Shown: piece after piece, positions 12,177 to 24,769 of the stretch
How positions within the stretch are numbered: the stretch's first letter is position 1
Layout of the letters: each line of letters opens with the position of its first letter
DNA from: Hirsutella rhossiliensis
Taxonomy: Eukaryota; Ascomycota; Sordariomycetes; Hypocreales; Ophiocordycipitaceae
DNA length: 64,000 nt
NCBI RefSeq assembly: GCF_020360975.1
Contig: NW_025408676.1
Coordinates: 2,976,001 to 3,040,000 of the forward strand
Direction of reading: 5' to 3'
Made by a program: the position numbers and the translations under genes
Notes under the pieces: generated by a model
Seen by the model: the letters and a program-made list of their open reading frames with translations, nothing else
The model's database searches: none
Told to the model about the DNA's origin: nothing

Positions 12177-13746
12177 ATGCCTTTTACGCTAAAGAAGATA
12201 AAGAACTATAACGCCGATTTCCTATACTATATATAGGAGTAAGTAGCGGTAGGTTCGCCCTTAAAGTATAAGCGATCGGCCTAAAAGTCTTATAGTAACG
12301 CTAGTTCCCCCTTAGTAAAGAAAGCTAAGAAAGGTATAAGGGAATCCTAGTCTTAGGAGACTTCTAGTCTAGGACCTAATATTAGTAAGGGTTATACCCC
12401 TATTACCCTATTAAATACCCTAACTCCGACTACTAATAAGCCTACCTTTATAGGCTAGGAAACTTATAAGTCTATTACCCCTATTAACGATACTAATACT
12501 AGTAAGGAGATTATACCTAGGCGCTCTTAGGTAAGTACTAATAACCTAGCTACTCTATCTTAATAGGGCGGCTCTAGCTAATAAGAGGTCGTCGCCTAGG
12601 CCGCTCCTTAAAATAAGTAGGCCGATATTAACGATAAGGCCTAGCTAAATAAGGGCTAAAATAATCTTAATACTTAGCTAAATAAGGGCTAAGATAACAA
12701 TAATAGTAATAATAAAGACGGCCGCGATTTAACTCCTCTTACTAATAAACCTAAGAATGGCGGTGCTAGAGATAAGGGCACCTAAGTAGCGGTATAAGGC
12801 GGTCGTGCTCTTATAAAAAAGCGTACCTAATCTAAGGCTAAAGCCCGCTTAGTTAGGGCCTATAAGGTTATCCCTTATAAGCTCTAGTATATATATTATT
12901 TTAGGACGGTCGTTAAGGAGTATAATATAACCGAGCCTAAACCTATTAAGGTGCTCTTAATTAGCTATATTTTCTTAGGGGTTTCTTTAACGCGCTATAA
13001 GTAGTACTATAGATATACCGCGACCTATAACTAGGTAAGTTTCCCCTTAACTTTAAATATTACGATTAATAAGCTAATCCTTCTTAAGGCCGCTATTCTT
13101 ATATCTAATAACCGGGCCGATATAGTCGCTATCGTTAAGTACCTATATAAGCTTAATAAGTTAAAGACTAGTAACGAGGATACCGAGGATAATAGCTTAG
13201 ACGCGGGCGTGCTTATTTTTAAGGAGGCTAATTAGCGCCGTCTTACTATTATAGTATAGTATTTAGCTAAGGCTTTCGACGCCGCTAAAACGGCCTATCG
13301 TAAGTCCTTTAAGACTATAGGTATATAGAAGTTTACTATTATAAGTTTTATCCGACCCTTTTATTAGCGACCGCCTAACGATATACTAGGTCGAGCATGC
13401 CGACTACTATACGCTAATTAATAAGCGCCGCGAGCTTATTATTTACCTTAACCCCGCGCCCTTATTTAATATCGCCTATATAAGCCTAAAGTACTAGGCC
13501 TAGGAATCCTAGTTAAAACTCTACCTTATCGACGGCGATATAGGCTATACTTCGTAGTAATACGCCTTACTATTTACTAAGGCTAAGGTAAGTACTATAC
13601 TAATAGAGATAAGTCTTAACGCGGAGGATAAAAAAGGAGTAGAGGATAAGGTAGTTCTAGTATTTCTAGAGGTATTTAGTATAGTAGAGGGGGCGCCTTA
13701 GTTAGTTCCCGCTATACTAGTAAAGAAGAGGGGTAGTTAGAAGTAA
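12177..13746 (+). pseudogene. Antisense accessory gene of Gypsy B, RIP-mutated
   Basis: The frame is on the strand opposite to pol, beginning at an ATG (12,177) that escaped RIP, after a CT-rich leader. The first part is rich in Ser, Thr, Lys, Asn and former Gln codons, with a short repeated Leu-Asn-Lys-Gly unit near 12,640-12,690. A donor GTAAGT at 13,300 and a TATAAG acceptor at 13,345 would remove 46 nt and switch to a second frame. That frame runs cleanly through a hydrophobic/acidic region to TAA 13,744-13,746, where it meets the end of pol tail-to-tail. All stops are TAA/TAG, about 6% of codons. The product is not recognised. It corresponds in position to the antisense gene of element D. 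Confidence 0.6.
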
Positions 13747-13759
13747 TAAATAGGTCTTA

Positions 13760-16700
13760 TCTTTCTTTTATTTAGCTATAACTATCCTTCTCTCCTTTAT
13801 CGTTAAGGCCTTAATAGAGTTATAGTTTAGTTTTATTTTCCTTAATAATATTAAATAGGTAGTATAGATAGTTTTCCTTATTCTCTTATTTTACTATTTT
13901 ATATATAGTTATAGGATATTTAGGTATATTAATATATTAACGAGTTAGTAGCGATTTAGTAGGGATTTATTACTAATTCGGTAGCGTCTCTTTACGCTAG
14001 TAGGTTTCCTTACCTTACTTAGTCTTACGCCTCTTTTTCCTAGTTAAGCGAGTAGTATATTCTTTAATAAAGTCTTAGCTATTCGCTATATCTTCGGTAT
14101 CGACCTATTAGTTATACTTAGCTAGCTATCCTTTCTATTTAATAAGGAAAAAGGTATCGCCCTTAAATCTCTTTCGGTCTTTAATCTCTTAGACTTTTTA
14201 TTTACCTTTATTATCCTCTAAGTCTAGTATTAATAGGGTTTCGCTATCTTTATAGGTGCCTTTACGCTCCTTCTAGGGCTCTAAGAGACTAATATAGAAA
14301 ACGTTATAAAGGCGTAAGTACTTCTCGGGGAGTATAAGACGATATACTTACTTTCTAATAGCTTATAGGACCTAAAACGGTCTAATATACTTAGGTAAGA
14401 GTTTTCTTTTTTTATCCTTAAAGCGTAAATTCTTTATCGATAATACTATAAGGTCTCTTACTTTTAGTATAAGCGGTTAGTGCCTTAAATCGTAGTATTT
14501 TACTTACGATTTAATAGCCTTTCTTTAGTATTTCTTAAGCCTCTTTTATAGCTCTTATAGCCTAGTAACTCTTACTCTTACTTTAGGTACCCCCCTCTAA
14601 ATAATATCGTCCTTAGTATTAATATAGAAGTTTAGTTAGTAACCTATTAACGCTTCGTTAAGTAATAACCTAGTTATCGCGTTCTTTATATTATTATATA
14701 TAAATTAAGTAATATATAAGAGTAACGCCTAGTTAGTTTATTCTAAGTTAGTAAAGTATCTTAAGTAGTATTATATAGCTTAGTTTATTCGTTTTATTTA
14801 CCTATTAGTTTATAGGTAAAATACCGTTAATAGCCTACGTTTTACTTATAAGATAAAATAAAGATCTAACTAGAACTTACTTATAAATAGGGACCCTTTA
14901 TCTAAGATAATACCTTTTAAAGGTTTATATACTAATTTAACTTAGTAATAAAATAATTCTACTAGCTTTAGGGCTATTATTATCTTAGAGATAAGAAAGA
15001 AAAAGTAATACTTAATATATCGGTCTATAATTACTAAGATCGTATTAACGTCTTATCTATTATACTATACTTTAGGTAGACTTATAGTAAAGTCTATTAA
15101 TAATTCTTCCTATAATTATATAGGATATAGTAACGATTATATAATACTATAAGGGCGATGCCTCCTAAATACTATACCTTAATATACTAAGTATAACTAA
15201 ACGTATTTATTTACGTTTTTTATTATTCTATCCTAGTAAAAGTTCCTCGCTAGTAGTTCGCTAGTACGTTAAGAGCTAAAGTATCCTATTAATAGATCGT
15301 TATAAAAGAGCTATATTAGCTCTTACTATAAGGCTACCTTTAAAGGTACTATAATATAACCCTTTTATAGTAGTAGTCTATCTAGGCGTACTAACTAAAA
15401 ACCCTTCCCTTTTAAGAAGTCTTTAGTCTCCTTTAGCCTACTAATTACTACGTTAACCGACTAAGTACGTTTTAGTAACTCTAGTAATAGTTCTAGAACT
15501 TTTACTATATAAACCTTTATATAGTAGGCCGCTTCTTTAATAGTCTTCCTTAAGAGTAACTATTTATAACTAGCTCTCTCTTTAGCCTAATTAGCTAATT
15601 ATTTAGGTCTCGTACTTAAATTATTATAGTTTCGCTATAGATAAGCTTATATATTTTCCTTATATAAAGGCACTTTACTACGCTTATATTAACTTAAGGT
15701 TAAGTATCTCTTTACTTATAAAAACGCCTTATTATTTCTTTATATAGATATAGTATTAATAGTAGCTAGTTTCGCTTATAGCTTTAGTAATGGTTCTATA
15801 AATAGGGGCTTCTCGCCCTTATATCTAAGCATTCTTAATAGCGCGTCTAATAGGTTAGATTTACCTATATAATACTTAATCGTAAAGTTAAATAGTACTA
15901 AATATATATACTATCTTACTTACCTCTTATTTAAGGAGGTTTAGTATATAAACGTCTAGAGGTTATAGTAGTCCGATAATACCTTTACTTTATACGCTGC
16001 CCCTTTAATATAATATCGCTAGTATTTAAATAACTTAATAATAGCGAAGAGTTCTTAGTCTAAAATACTATAATTAAGTTCGGCTCTAGTAAACTTCCTT
16101 AACTAGAATATAATTAAATAGTAACGCCCTTTATTATTAGGTTAAGAGATAATCCTTACTATTACGAATTACGATATATTTATTTTAATATAAATATGTC
16201 TTTCTAGATCGTAATATTAAAGGAGTAAGGCTCCTTAAAAAGCATCCTTAAAAGCCTAAAACGCTACCCTTTCGGTAAGGTTTAGCTCTATACTCCTTAG
16301 CTTTTTCTTATTCTTACTCCCCTTTAGTAATATAGTTAAGGGCGCTATAACCCCTAAGTACCTATATATAAATCGTTAGTAAAAATTATAGAACCTAAGG
16401 AAAACCTAAATATTATAGTAGGTTATAGGTTTAAGCTATTAGGCTATTACCTCTACCTATTAAGGGTCTATTAATACCCTATCGATAAATAATATAAACC
16501 TAAGGAACTCGACTAACTATTAATAGAAGATATACTTCGATAGTTTTATATAGAGCTCTATAGCCCTTAGCTTTTTTATTACTTATCTTAAGTATTTAGT
16601 ATATTCTTCTCTTATTTTAGAGTATATAAGGATATCGTCGAGGTAGACTACGTAGATTATATCTATAAGCCCCTTAAGCGCTTAATAGATATAGCTCTAA

Positions 16701-19080
16701 AATATAGCTAGTATATTAGTAAGTCTAAAGGGCATTACTAGGTATTCGAAATATCTATAATGCGTTTAGAAAGCGGTATTCTATTTATCTCCTTCTTAAA
16801 GTTAAATATATTAATATATATTCTATATATTAATCTTAGAAAAATACTTAGCTCCTTAATAGCGGTTAATAATCTCTAAAATAAGGGGTAAAGGGTACTA
16901 ATTCTTTTATATAACCTAGTTAAGTCCTCGGTAGTCTATATATAGCCGTAAAGTACTATCCTTTTTTAAAATAAAAAAGATAGGCGCCTTAGCTAAGCTC
17001 TTTAACTCTTAGATTATTTTCCTTTTTATCGCGTCTTAGATCTAGTCGTATAATACTTAGAGTTCCCTTTATAATAAAGGGTAAATCGGTCTATAAGGAA
17101 GCTCTATATTAGGGATTAAATTAATTAAATAATCCGTTCCCTTTCTAGCTAATAATAAATCGGATTTATTAGCTAAGAAGGTATCTTTAAACTAGTAGAG
17201 AGTTAGTAGGATTTCGGCCTATTCTTCCTATAAAATCCCTTTATCCTTATCTTTATCTAGTAATAGGATTAGCTTAGGATTAAGCGCTATTATATATACC
17301 CTTACCTCGTTTTTATATTCTTAAAGGAATCTATAAGGATTTTATAGGGTTTCGCTACTTAGTTAATACTTAAACTACTACTATTATTTCTATAGGATAA
17401 TATAGATACGTTTATCCTTTAAGGTAGTAACTAATAAAAGGATTAATACTTAATTGTTTAGCGTTAACTTATCGGTATTAATATAGAAATAAGTAATTAT
17501 CTTTTTAGTACCCCTTATATTTATTATTTAGAGCGGCACTAACTATACTTTATACTCCCTTACCCTACTATTATTAAGCCTTAATAACTTAGGGTATAAT
17601 AGCGCTACTTATAGTAATCCTTACTATTAAGTAAAGTATATATCTATAAGGTTAATAGTATTATAAGTATCTAGGTATATAGGGACTTTAATAGGGTTTC
17701 GCCTTAATATCGTTATAAGAGTTTTAAGTAACTATCTTATAGGTATTAAGTTTACTAAGGGAGAGGCGTTTACCTTAATATCTTACCTTTTCCTTATTTT
17801 ATAGTATTAAGTCTAAGAGTCTTTACTAAGGTTTTTACTTTTAGAGAATTAGTATATTCTATAAATAGGTATCCTAGCTTATTATATTAGAAATATATAA
17901 TTCCTAATTAAGTAAAAGATCCTCTTCCTTAATAACGTCCCTTAGTTTAGCCCTTAGTAAGTATATTACTAGCTTACTAGTTATCGGTTAAATTAGTAGT
18001 ATTTTCTTAACGATTTATCTTAGCTTATCGACCTCTTTAATTCCTTCCCCTATATATACCGCCTTAGGGTATAGTACTACTTTTATTCCCGGTTCTTCTA
18101 AGGGTAAAAGTAGTATTAGTACGTTGCCTCTTATTAATAATAGTATCCTAATATCGTTAAGCGACTTATATAAGCTCTTTCTATTAGTAGGTATAAATAG
18201 GTATTAAATAGAGGTTAATTTAGTCTTAAAGTTATAGCTCTAGCTTAGCGAAAAATATAAGAGCACGCGCCTTTTCCGATAAGCGTTTAAAATGCCTCTT
18301 TAAGGAGTTAAGGTATAAGCTAAACTCTAAGGGGGACTAGCCTTCTTATTAGCGAGCCTCCTTTAATTACGTCGCTAATAGTATCTCCCTATTTATAGTA
18401 TCCTTAATTAGGACGAGTATCTATTCCTTAAAGTATACCTAATCTATACTATATTTAGTTTAGTTAATCGGCGTTTATTTTTTAAGGTATTAGCGCTATC
18501 TCGCTTTATAGTCGCTATATATATAATCTACCGCGTAAAGGATCTTTATTTTATTACGACGAAAGCGTCTAGGCGCTGCCTTAAAGGCGTCCTCTAGATC
18601 GTAAGTCTAGTCTAGACGTTTCCGTATATTAGTAGGTTAGGATAATTAAGCGATATTTTTAATCTTAACCTCGCTACCGCGACTACTATCCGATTTAGGG
18701 GAGTAGGACCATCGACGCTTTCCCGAATAGATAGCGATAGCACTAGCGTATTTAGTAATTTCCTCCTTTAATTATATAACGCGGTCTTATAGGCGTTTCG
18801 TCTCTTCTAGCTCCTTAATACGCGCTTATAGGGCTATAAGCTTTTCTTTACGAGTCGACGGTCTTACGCCTATAGGTAGCGATATCTTCGATATAGTTAG
18901 AATATCGTCTATAATAAGGGTCTATTCTAAGGATATATCTTCTAGTTCTTTATCTCCTAAGTAGATACTTAATATATATAATAAAGAGGCCTTAACTAGT
19001 TAACTATTATATTGCGCTATAAGAGTATTATATAGTCTTTTCTAAGTAGCTATCTCTATTAAGTAACTAAAAAGGGAAGC
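13760..19080 (-). pseudogene. gag-pol of Gypsy B, RIP-mutated
   Basis: The reverse transcriptase motif YLDD is intact and is read on the minus strand at about 16,622-16,660 (VVYLDDILIY). The integrase catalytic region with I-I-D-R is at about 15,018-15,050. Near 14,045-14,140 a C-terminal chromodomain is recognisable, with Trp codons replaced by TAG. Upstream (18,600-19,080) is the charged Gag region. It encodes copying and integration of the element. Numerous TAA/TAG codons make it inactive. Confidence 0.85.
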
Positions 19081-19089
19081 TTTAGAAAT

Positions 19090-19346
19090 TATAAAAGAAT
19101 ACGTATTACGGTACGATTAGTTAGGTAGTAGAGATAGCTAGAGGTACTACGCTATATATATTATATTCTCCTCGTTATAAGACTAAAGCTTATAGGAAAA
19201 GGGATTTTTCCTCTTTAGTCGGAGTAGCGAGAGGTCTATAATATATAAGCGGGGTAAGTATAATTCCCTACTAATACCCTACCGATATATTAGTACTATA
19301 TACCTAAGTACTTTATTAGCTTATACCTCTTAGTAGCGCTCTTATA
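19090..19346 (-). repeat. 5' LTR of Gypsy B
   Basis: A 257-bp direct repeat of the left LTR, followed on its right by the target duplication GCTCT (19,347-19,351). It would have held the promoter of the minus-strand gag-pol. Confidence 0.9.
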
Positions 19347-19351
19347 GCTCT

Positions 19352-20880
19352 TTAATATATCGCGGCGAGCTCGGGCGAGTTATCTAGGAGGTAGGCGGCG
19401 AAAGTAAACTAATAAATAAAGCTAGCGGGTACTCTAGCGAGGGCGGCGTACTAGCTAAGTAAGAGGTTAGCGTCGGCCTCCTTATAGATAGTAGCGAATA
19501 GATTTACCTAAATTACGGCCGCGTTTAAGGCTCCGTAGACTAGTGCTTCCGACCTAGAGTAAACGATACCTATATAGCCGTCTATATCGGCCGGGTTATC
19601 GTAGTATACTACGAAAGGTACGATAGGAAATAGTTTAGGTTTTCTATAGCTTAGAACCTAGAAGGGGTTAAGCTTCTATTAGACCGGTATCGGGGCCTAT
19701 TCCTCGGCGAATAGGTTAGCCCGTTTAAAAGGAGTAGAGGGCAGGGCCGCGGTAGCGGCGAGTAAGCGTCTAGTAAATAGGTTCCTTAATAGCTCGTTAA
19801 AGGTAAGGTCTACTATACTAGATCCTCTAGGTTTAGCTAGGGTACGCTTAAGGCTCTCCCTAAACTTATAGGTTCCCGGTATATTAATAGCCTCGCGCTC
19901 CTCTATAGCGGCGGCCTCGAATATCTTTAAATAGGCGGGAAGGCACTTTACGCTAGTAACGGTAGCGATAATCTCGAGTATCTTAGCGTCTATAGAGGCG
20001 ACCTATCTAGATAAGAGCTTATTAATAACGTCGGCTAAGATAGTAGCGATCTACGCGGTTCCGAGGGCGCTAGTTATTATCTTAGTTTTATCGGGGAAGA
20101 TAGCCCTATCTAGGTCGCGCAGCGATAGAGGGAGAAGCTCGTCCTTATTAAACGACGGGGCAAACTACCCGCGGGCGTTATAAGGGGTGCTAGGGGTTTT
20201 TCCTATAATATTAGAGACTAATAATAGCGAGTTGCTAGACGAATTACTAAAGCTTAATAGCGATAGGGCATGGTCGTCGAAGCGAACGTATAAAGGAGTG
20301 CTAGGATCGTAGCGACGGGAAGCGCTAACTTACCGTAGTTAGATAGTTAACGTTATATTCTTACTAGTTTAGGTAGTTATAGGAGTTATAGTAGTATTAC
20401 GACGGGCGGCGGCGCTATAAGGCGTAGAGAAGTATAGCTAGTTACGGTCGTATAGCTCGCGGGCTTTAGATAGGGGAAGAGATAGCGGGGCGTAGTATAT
20501 ACTATTTTCTATTAAGCCTACGTCGAGATTATATCCTTCTTTAGTAAGGAGGTCGCGGTAGTTAGTATATATACTATAATTATCCCGCTTTTACTTAGTA
20601 AAAGCGGCTATATTAGACTTAAGGTATTAAAGGAGCTCTACCTTATTCCTATATAATTAGACTACTTATTAAAACCCCTTAAGGCTTAAGCGCGGCGGTC
20701 GGCGGTAGATTTAGTTAGAGAAATACTAGCGAAATACTAGGTCCTTACTATAATACTTATAGCCTTAGATAGTAAGAACCTTAAATATAGGTATAAGAGG
20801 GGCGCGGTTTAGTATAGAAAGGGGAGCGTAAAAGGATAGGGAAATTAGGTTCCTAAAATAAAATAAACGCGGGTACTAAA
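19352..20880 (-). pseudogene. Extra sense gene of element C, 5' part
   Basis: A minus-strand frame of about 500 codons lies directly downstream of the chromodomain end of pol. Between 20,560 and 19,352 it contains only about 14 TAA/TAG codons in 400, roughly a third of the chance level here, and all fit CAR or TGG ancestors. The inferred protein is rich in Leu, Ala and Ile with charged helices and no obvious zinc finger or membrane signal. It is split by Gypsy B at the GCTCT duplication and finishes at 11,173. The start is uncertain because ATG codons are erased. I do not recognise a family; an envelope-like or accessory protein is only one possibility. Confidence 0.65.
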
Positions 20881-21079
20881 ATATAATATTAGATTACCGT
20901 TCGCCGCGGGCGGCCTATTAATACTTATTAGCTAGTTAACCTATCCCTAGACTTTTAAGAGAACGAATAGTAACGGCGCGTACTACGTATTATTATTTCT
21001 CCCTTAGCTATAGCGGCTTATACTATTATATAGCGCGCGCGTAGAGCTTTTAAGTATAGGTAATACGACCTTATAACGC

Positions 21080-24021
21080 TTCTTACTATACGTTAAATTC
21101 TTCGATAAGGTCTTTAGCGATAATATCCTTAGCGGCTACCTAGGAATTATAGCTACTTAGCTAGCCTTTCTAGCTAACGAGGTATTTTATATAAGTAGTC
21201 CCTTAGCTATATTTATAAGTTCTAGAGTTAAGGATTCTTTTAACTTCCTAGTAGTTAGTATTAGGTTCTAAGCTAGGTCGGGCGTTTAGTCGTTCGGCTA
21301 GCTATAGCTATATAATAGAAACGACGTCGTAGATATTTAAGGATCTAGCTAGGTTAAGGCGGTAAGCTAAATAGCCGATCTATTTAAGGACTTTAAATAG
21401 TCTTATATAGCGTTCCTTTAACTTTACTACTTATCCGTCGGCTACGCTATATCCTTTCCCTAGCTAGAGCTATACTTAGTCCCTAGGCTTAAACTCTAGC
21501 GCTTAGTACTTCGCGTTATACCGCTTCTTTATTCCTACCTAAGCTAAAGCGATTAAGATCCTAGCTTAGTCTTAGAGTATTTCTCTATCTATCTATAAGG
21601 GGCCTTCCCTAAGGTATCGCTTACTATTATCTATCTATATCCTAGTTAGTAGCTCGCTTAGAGAGGTACTAATTACTAAGGAGTAAGAGTTATTAAAGGT
21701 AAATTAAAGTAATAGTAATACGTCGACCTATTAATAGGATAGGAAGTTAGTCGTAAAGAACTAAAGTATAGTTTTAACTACCTAGTTACGTCGTTCCGAT
21801 AAGCCGTCGGTCTAGGGATACTAAGCTATAAATACTAGTAACTTAGACCTATACGCTATCTATAGTCCCTTCTAGAACGCCGAAAGGAACTTAGGGTCCT
21901 AGTTAGAAATAATCTAAGTAGGAATCCCTTAGTTATAGCGTATTAACTTAGTAAATAGTACCTCGGCTTAATCCTCCGCGGTAAACCAGTTATAGCCTAA
22001 GATAAGGAGCCTTATTTTCGAGAACTTATTAGTTACTATTAATAGTATATTATAGTAGACCCCGATAAGTAGTATCTATAGAGTTTAGTCCGCGGGGACG
22101 TCTAAGAGCCCTATTATAAAATCTATAGCGATTATATAAAAAGGTAAGGCTAGGGAAGTAATTAGAACTAACTTACTAAGGGCCTTTAACTAGTCGGTTT
22201 AGTTCCTATAATAAGCGTTATACTTATCGATAAAGCTATCGATAAGCTTCTTAAGGCTAGTAATAGCGAACGTAGAAGATAATTCCTCTTATATCCTTCG
22301 CCGTCTAAAGTAAAATTTACGCGTATAGTCGTCGGCGATAATTTCCTTAGCGTAGGTAGTATAGATATAAAGCCGATAACGACCTTAGGTCTTAACTAGG
22401 TAGAGCAACCTATTCCGCTTAACGAATAGGAGACCGACCTAGGACTTATCGCTTTTAAGCTACTTTAGTATACCGGCCTACCTAGGTTCTTCTACGTATA
22501 CTTCCTAGATCTTCCGGCGTAGGTTAGGTTAAATAAAGGATTCCGTAACTATATATATATATTCGACTAGTACTTTATCTTCTTAGACGCGGTCTAATTT
22601 CCTAGGTTTATATTTCCTAGATATTATAGATAGTAGTCGAGATAGTATATCGGTAAGGATATTTATAGTTCTAGGAATATAGTAGACCTCTAAGGGAAAC
22701 TAGCTAAGGTACTATAAAGCGAGCACGAGCTAATTATTTATCTTTATACTAGTAGTAAATAACGATATTTACTTTAGGATTACGCTTATAGTAGCGTAGT
22801 TAATTAGTATAATAACCTTTAGTAGTAAGGTAGAGATAATATACGACTAGAGCTTCCGATAAGCCTAAGAAAGATAAGCGACTTTAAGTTCCGTAGGCTA
22901 GTATCTAGGTTCTCCACCGGTTAGGCGTTTACTAAGGTAAAGGATTAGCTAGATACTTATCCGGGGTAAGGTCCTTCCTAGGTTCTAGTCTACCCCTAGT
23001 ATAAGGTAGAAGGCTACTACCGTAAAGCCTAGCTCGCGGCTAGCGTCGATTTATAGGAATAATAGCCGTCGTAGGTTAAAATAATATAGCCGCGTTAGTT
23101 CTATAAGAGCGTTTATAATATCTTAAAAGGCCTATTCCTCTACTAAGGAAAGTTAGTACGTTATCTTAGAGGTATATTTATTCCTTACTAGTCTTTTAAG
23201 CAGCGCTTAACTATCTTATACTTCCTTAAGTATCGCTGTTTTCTAAACCTAAAGCGCCTTTACCTTCTAAGAGAAGTAGGCTACTAAGTGCCGTAGCTAG
23301 TTAACTAAGCTAAGCTACTTTTCTAGTACTTATAGGGTATTTAGAAACTCTATGTTTTATAATACTTATACTCGTTCTTTAGTATTTATTAGGCCGATAC
23401 TATTAACTCGAAATCCTAATAGTTCTATAGATAGGTAGCCTAGGAATAATTTCGATCTAGCTAGGGCTAGGTTATAGTCTACGAAGAGTTAGAAGATAGC
23501 CTAGAGGTAACGAACGTAGTCGTCTTCTATATCTAAGTATATTACGATATTATCGATATACCTAAAGGAATATTCTATATATTCCTAGAGGATTTAGTCT
23601 ATAAATCTTTAAACGTATATAGGTAAGTTCTTATATCCTATTAGGGCTACCGTTAGTCGTTTTAATCCTCTATAGCTAATTACTATAAACCTTTCCCGAT
23701 ACTCCTTATAGATAAGGAACTAATAGAAGAAAGACCGAGCGTCTATAGCGGAAATAAAGCGTTTCCCCTATAGCTTCTAGATTATATCTCCCTAAAGCGG
23801 TATTAGGTAAGCGTCTAAGATAGCTACGCTATTAAGAGCGCGTAGGTCTACTACTATTTAGCCCTTTTCGTTACTATATACGGTTCTCTAGGCTACGAAT
23901 ATAAGGTAAGCGAACGGGGTTGCCTCTATAGCCTATTTTATACGCCCCTTTTAGTATAGGTCCTCGTAGGTTTAGTCGATTAGTGCCTTATCCTTCTAGC
24001 TAAGCGGGTAAGCCCTAGACG
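21080..24021 (-). pseudogene. pol of element C: RT end, RNase H, integrase, chromodomain
   Basis: On the minus strand the RT active site is at about 23,530-23,565, reading YIDN for YIDD. The integrase core follows at about 22,010-22,140, with an A-I-D-F-I segment and, later, L-I-V-T-N-K-F-S-K (Asp to Asn). The C-terminal chromodomain is at about 21,115-21,200, where the aromatic Trp positions are TAG. The remaining upstream part of pol lies beyond the Copia and A insertions. Confidence 0.8.
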
Positions 24022-24589
24022 TATAAGGAACGGTGTTCCTACTATAAATAAAGCAGCTATAATATACTCTCCCGATTATATAAGCTAATAAGTAGTATAT
24101 TAATTATAGATAAAATCTTATCCTATAGAGTAAGAATCGCTCGTTATTTTATATGTTATTATATATTAAACGGGTTGCCGGTTATCGTATAATCGGGAAT
24201 CGAAGGAATAGAGCTAGCTTAGAATACTAGCTAAGACCTCTTAAGAACACCGGCACGACCAACCTCCTTTAAACACGAATATTAAAGGAACTAAGATACT
24301 TCTAGATTTACTCGAGGTATCACGGAATTCCCTAGTCTTAGGGCTATACGGTAGCTTAAATCTAGTCCTAAAAGGTTCTTCCGTTTAGCTATAATTATCT
24401 ATATAAGACAGCATGTCTACTAGTAGATAGAGAGAGAATCATTAACTTTAACACCTCTTCTATATACTAATATACTACTAATAAATTCTATTAAAAATCC
24501 TACCTTATACTCCTTCTTCCCCTTTATTACGTAGTCTTATATAATTCCTTAATTTACTAAAATTCCGCTTTTACTTATATACCTTAAGA
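24022..24589 (+). repeat. 5' LTR of the Copia element
   Basis: A 568-bp direct repeat of 29,496-30,063. It differs by RIP-type changes and a few others, and it retains several CA and TG dinucleotides. Confidence 0.93.
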
Positions 24590-24604
24590 GGTTATAAGCC
24601 CGGC
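24590..24604 (+). other. Primer binding site, half-tRNA(iMet) type
   Basis: GGTTATAAGCCCGGC directly follows the LTR. The unmutated form would pair with the initiator tRNA around its CAU anticodon. Priming by an internally cleaved initiator tRNA is established for Copia-class elements. Confidence 0.75.
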
Positions 24605-24769
24605 TTACTCCTTTTAAGCCGGGAAATTAACTACTTATACCTTTAAAATTCCTCGTCGAAATATTCAATTAAAATTCCTTCCGAAATTCCCCCTAACTTC
24701 TTTTACCTTCCTACGCTCTTAAACTCCCGTCTAGACTTCTCGATCCCTATAAATAAAATAATACCGAAT

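Larger units (their letters stand above)
11539..19346 (-). mobile_element. Gypsy element B (chromodomain type), complete but RIP-inactivated
   Basis: Two 257-bp LTRs (11,539-11,795 and 19,090-19,346) have short inverted ends TATAAG...CTTATA. An exact 5-bp duplication GCTCT flanks the element at 11,534-11,538 and 19,347-19,351. A polypurine tract (AGGAGGGGAGA on the minus strand, about 11,798-11,810) next to the left LTR fixes the minus orientation. The interior holds gag-pol on minus and a separate gene on plus. The 7.8-kb length is normal for Gypsy elements. Confidence 0.93.
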
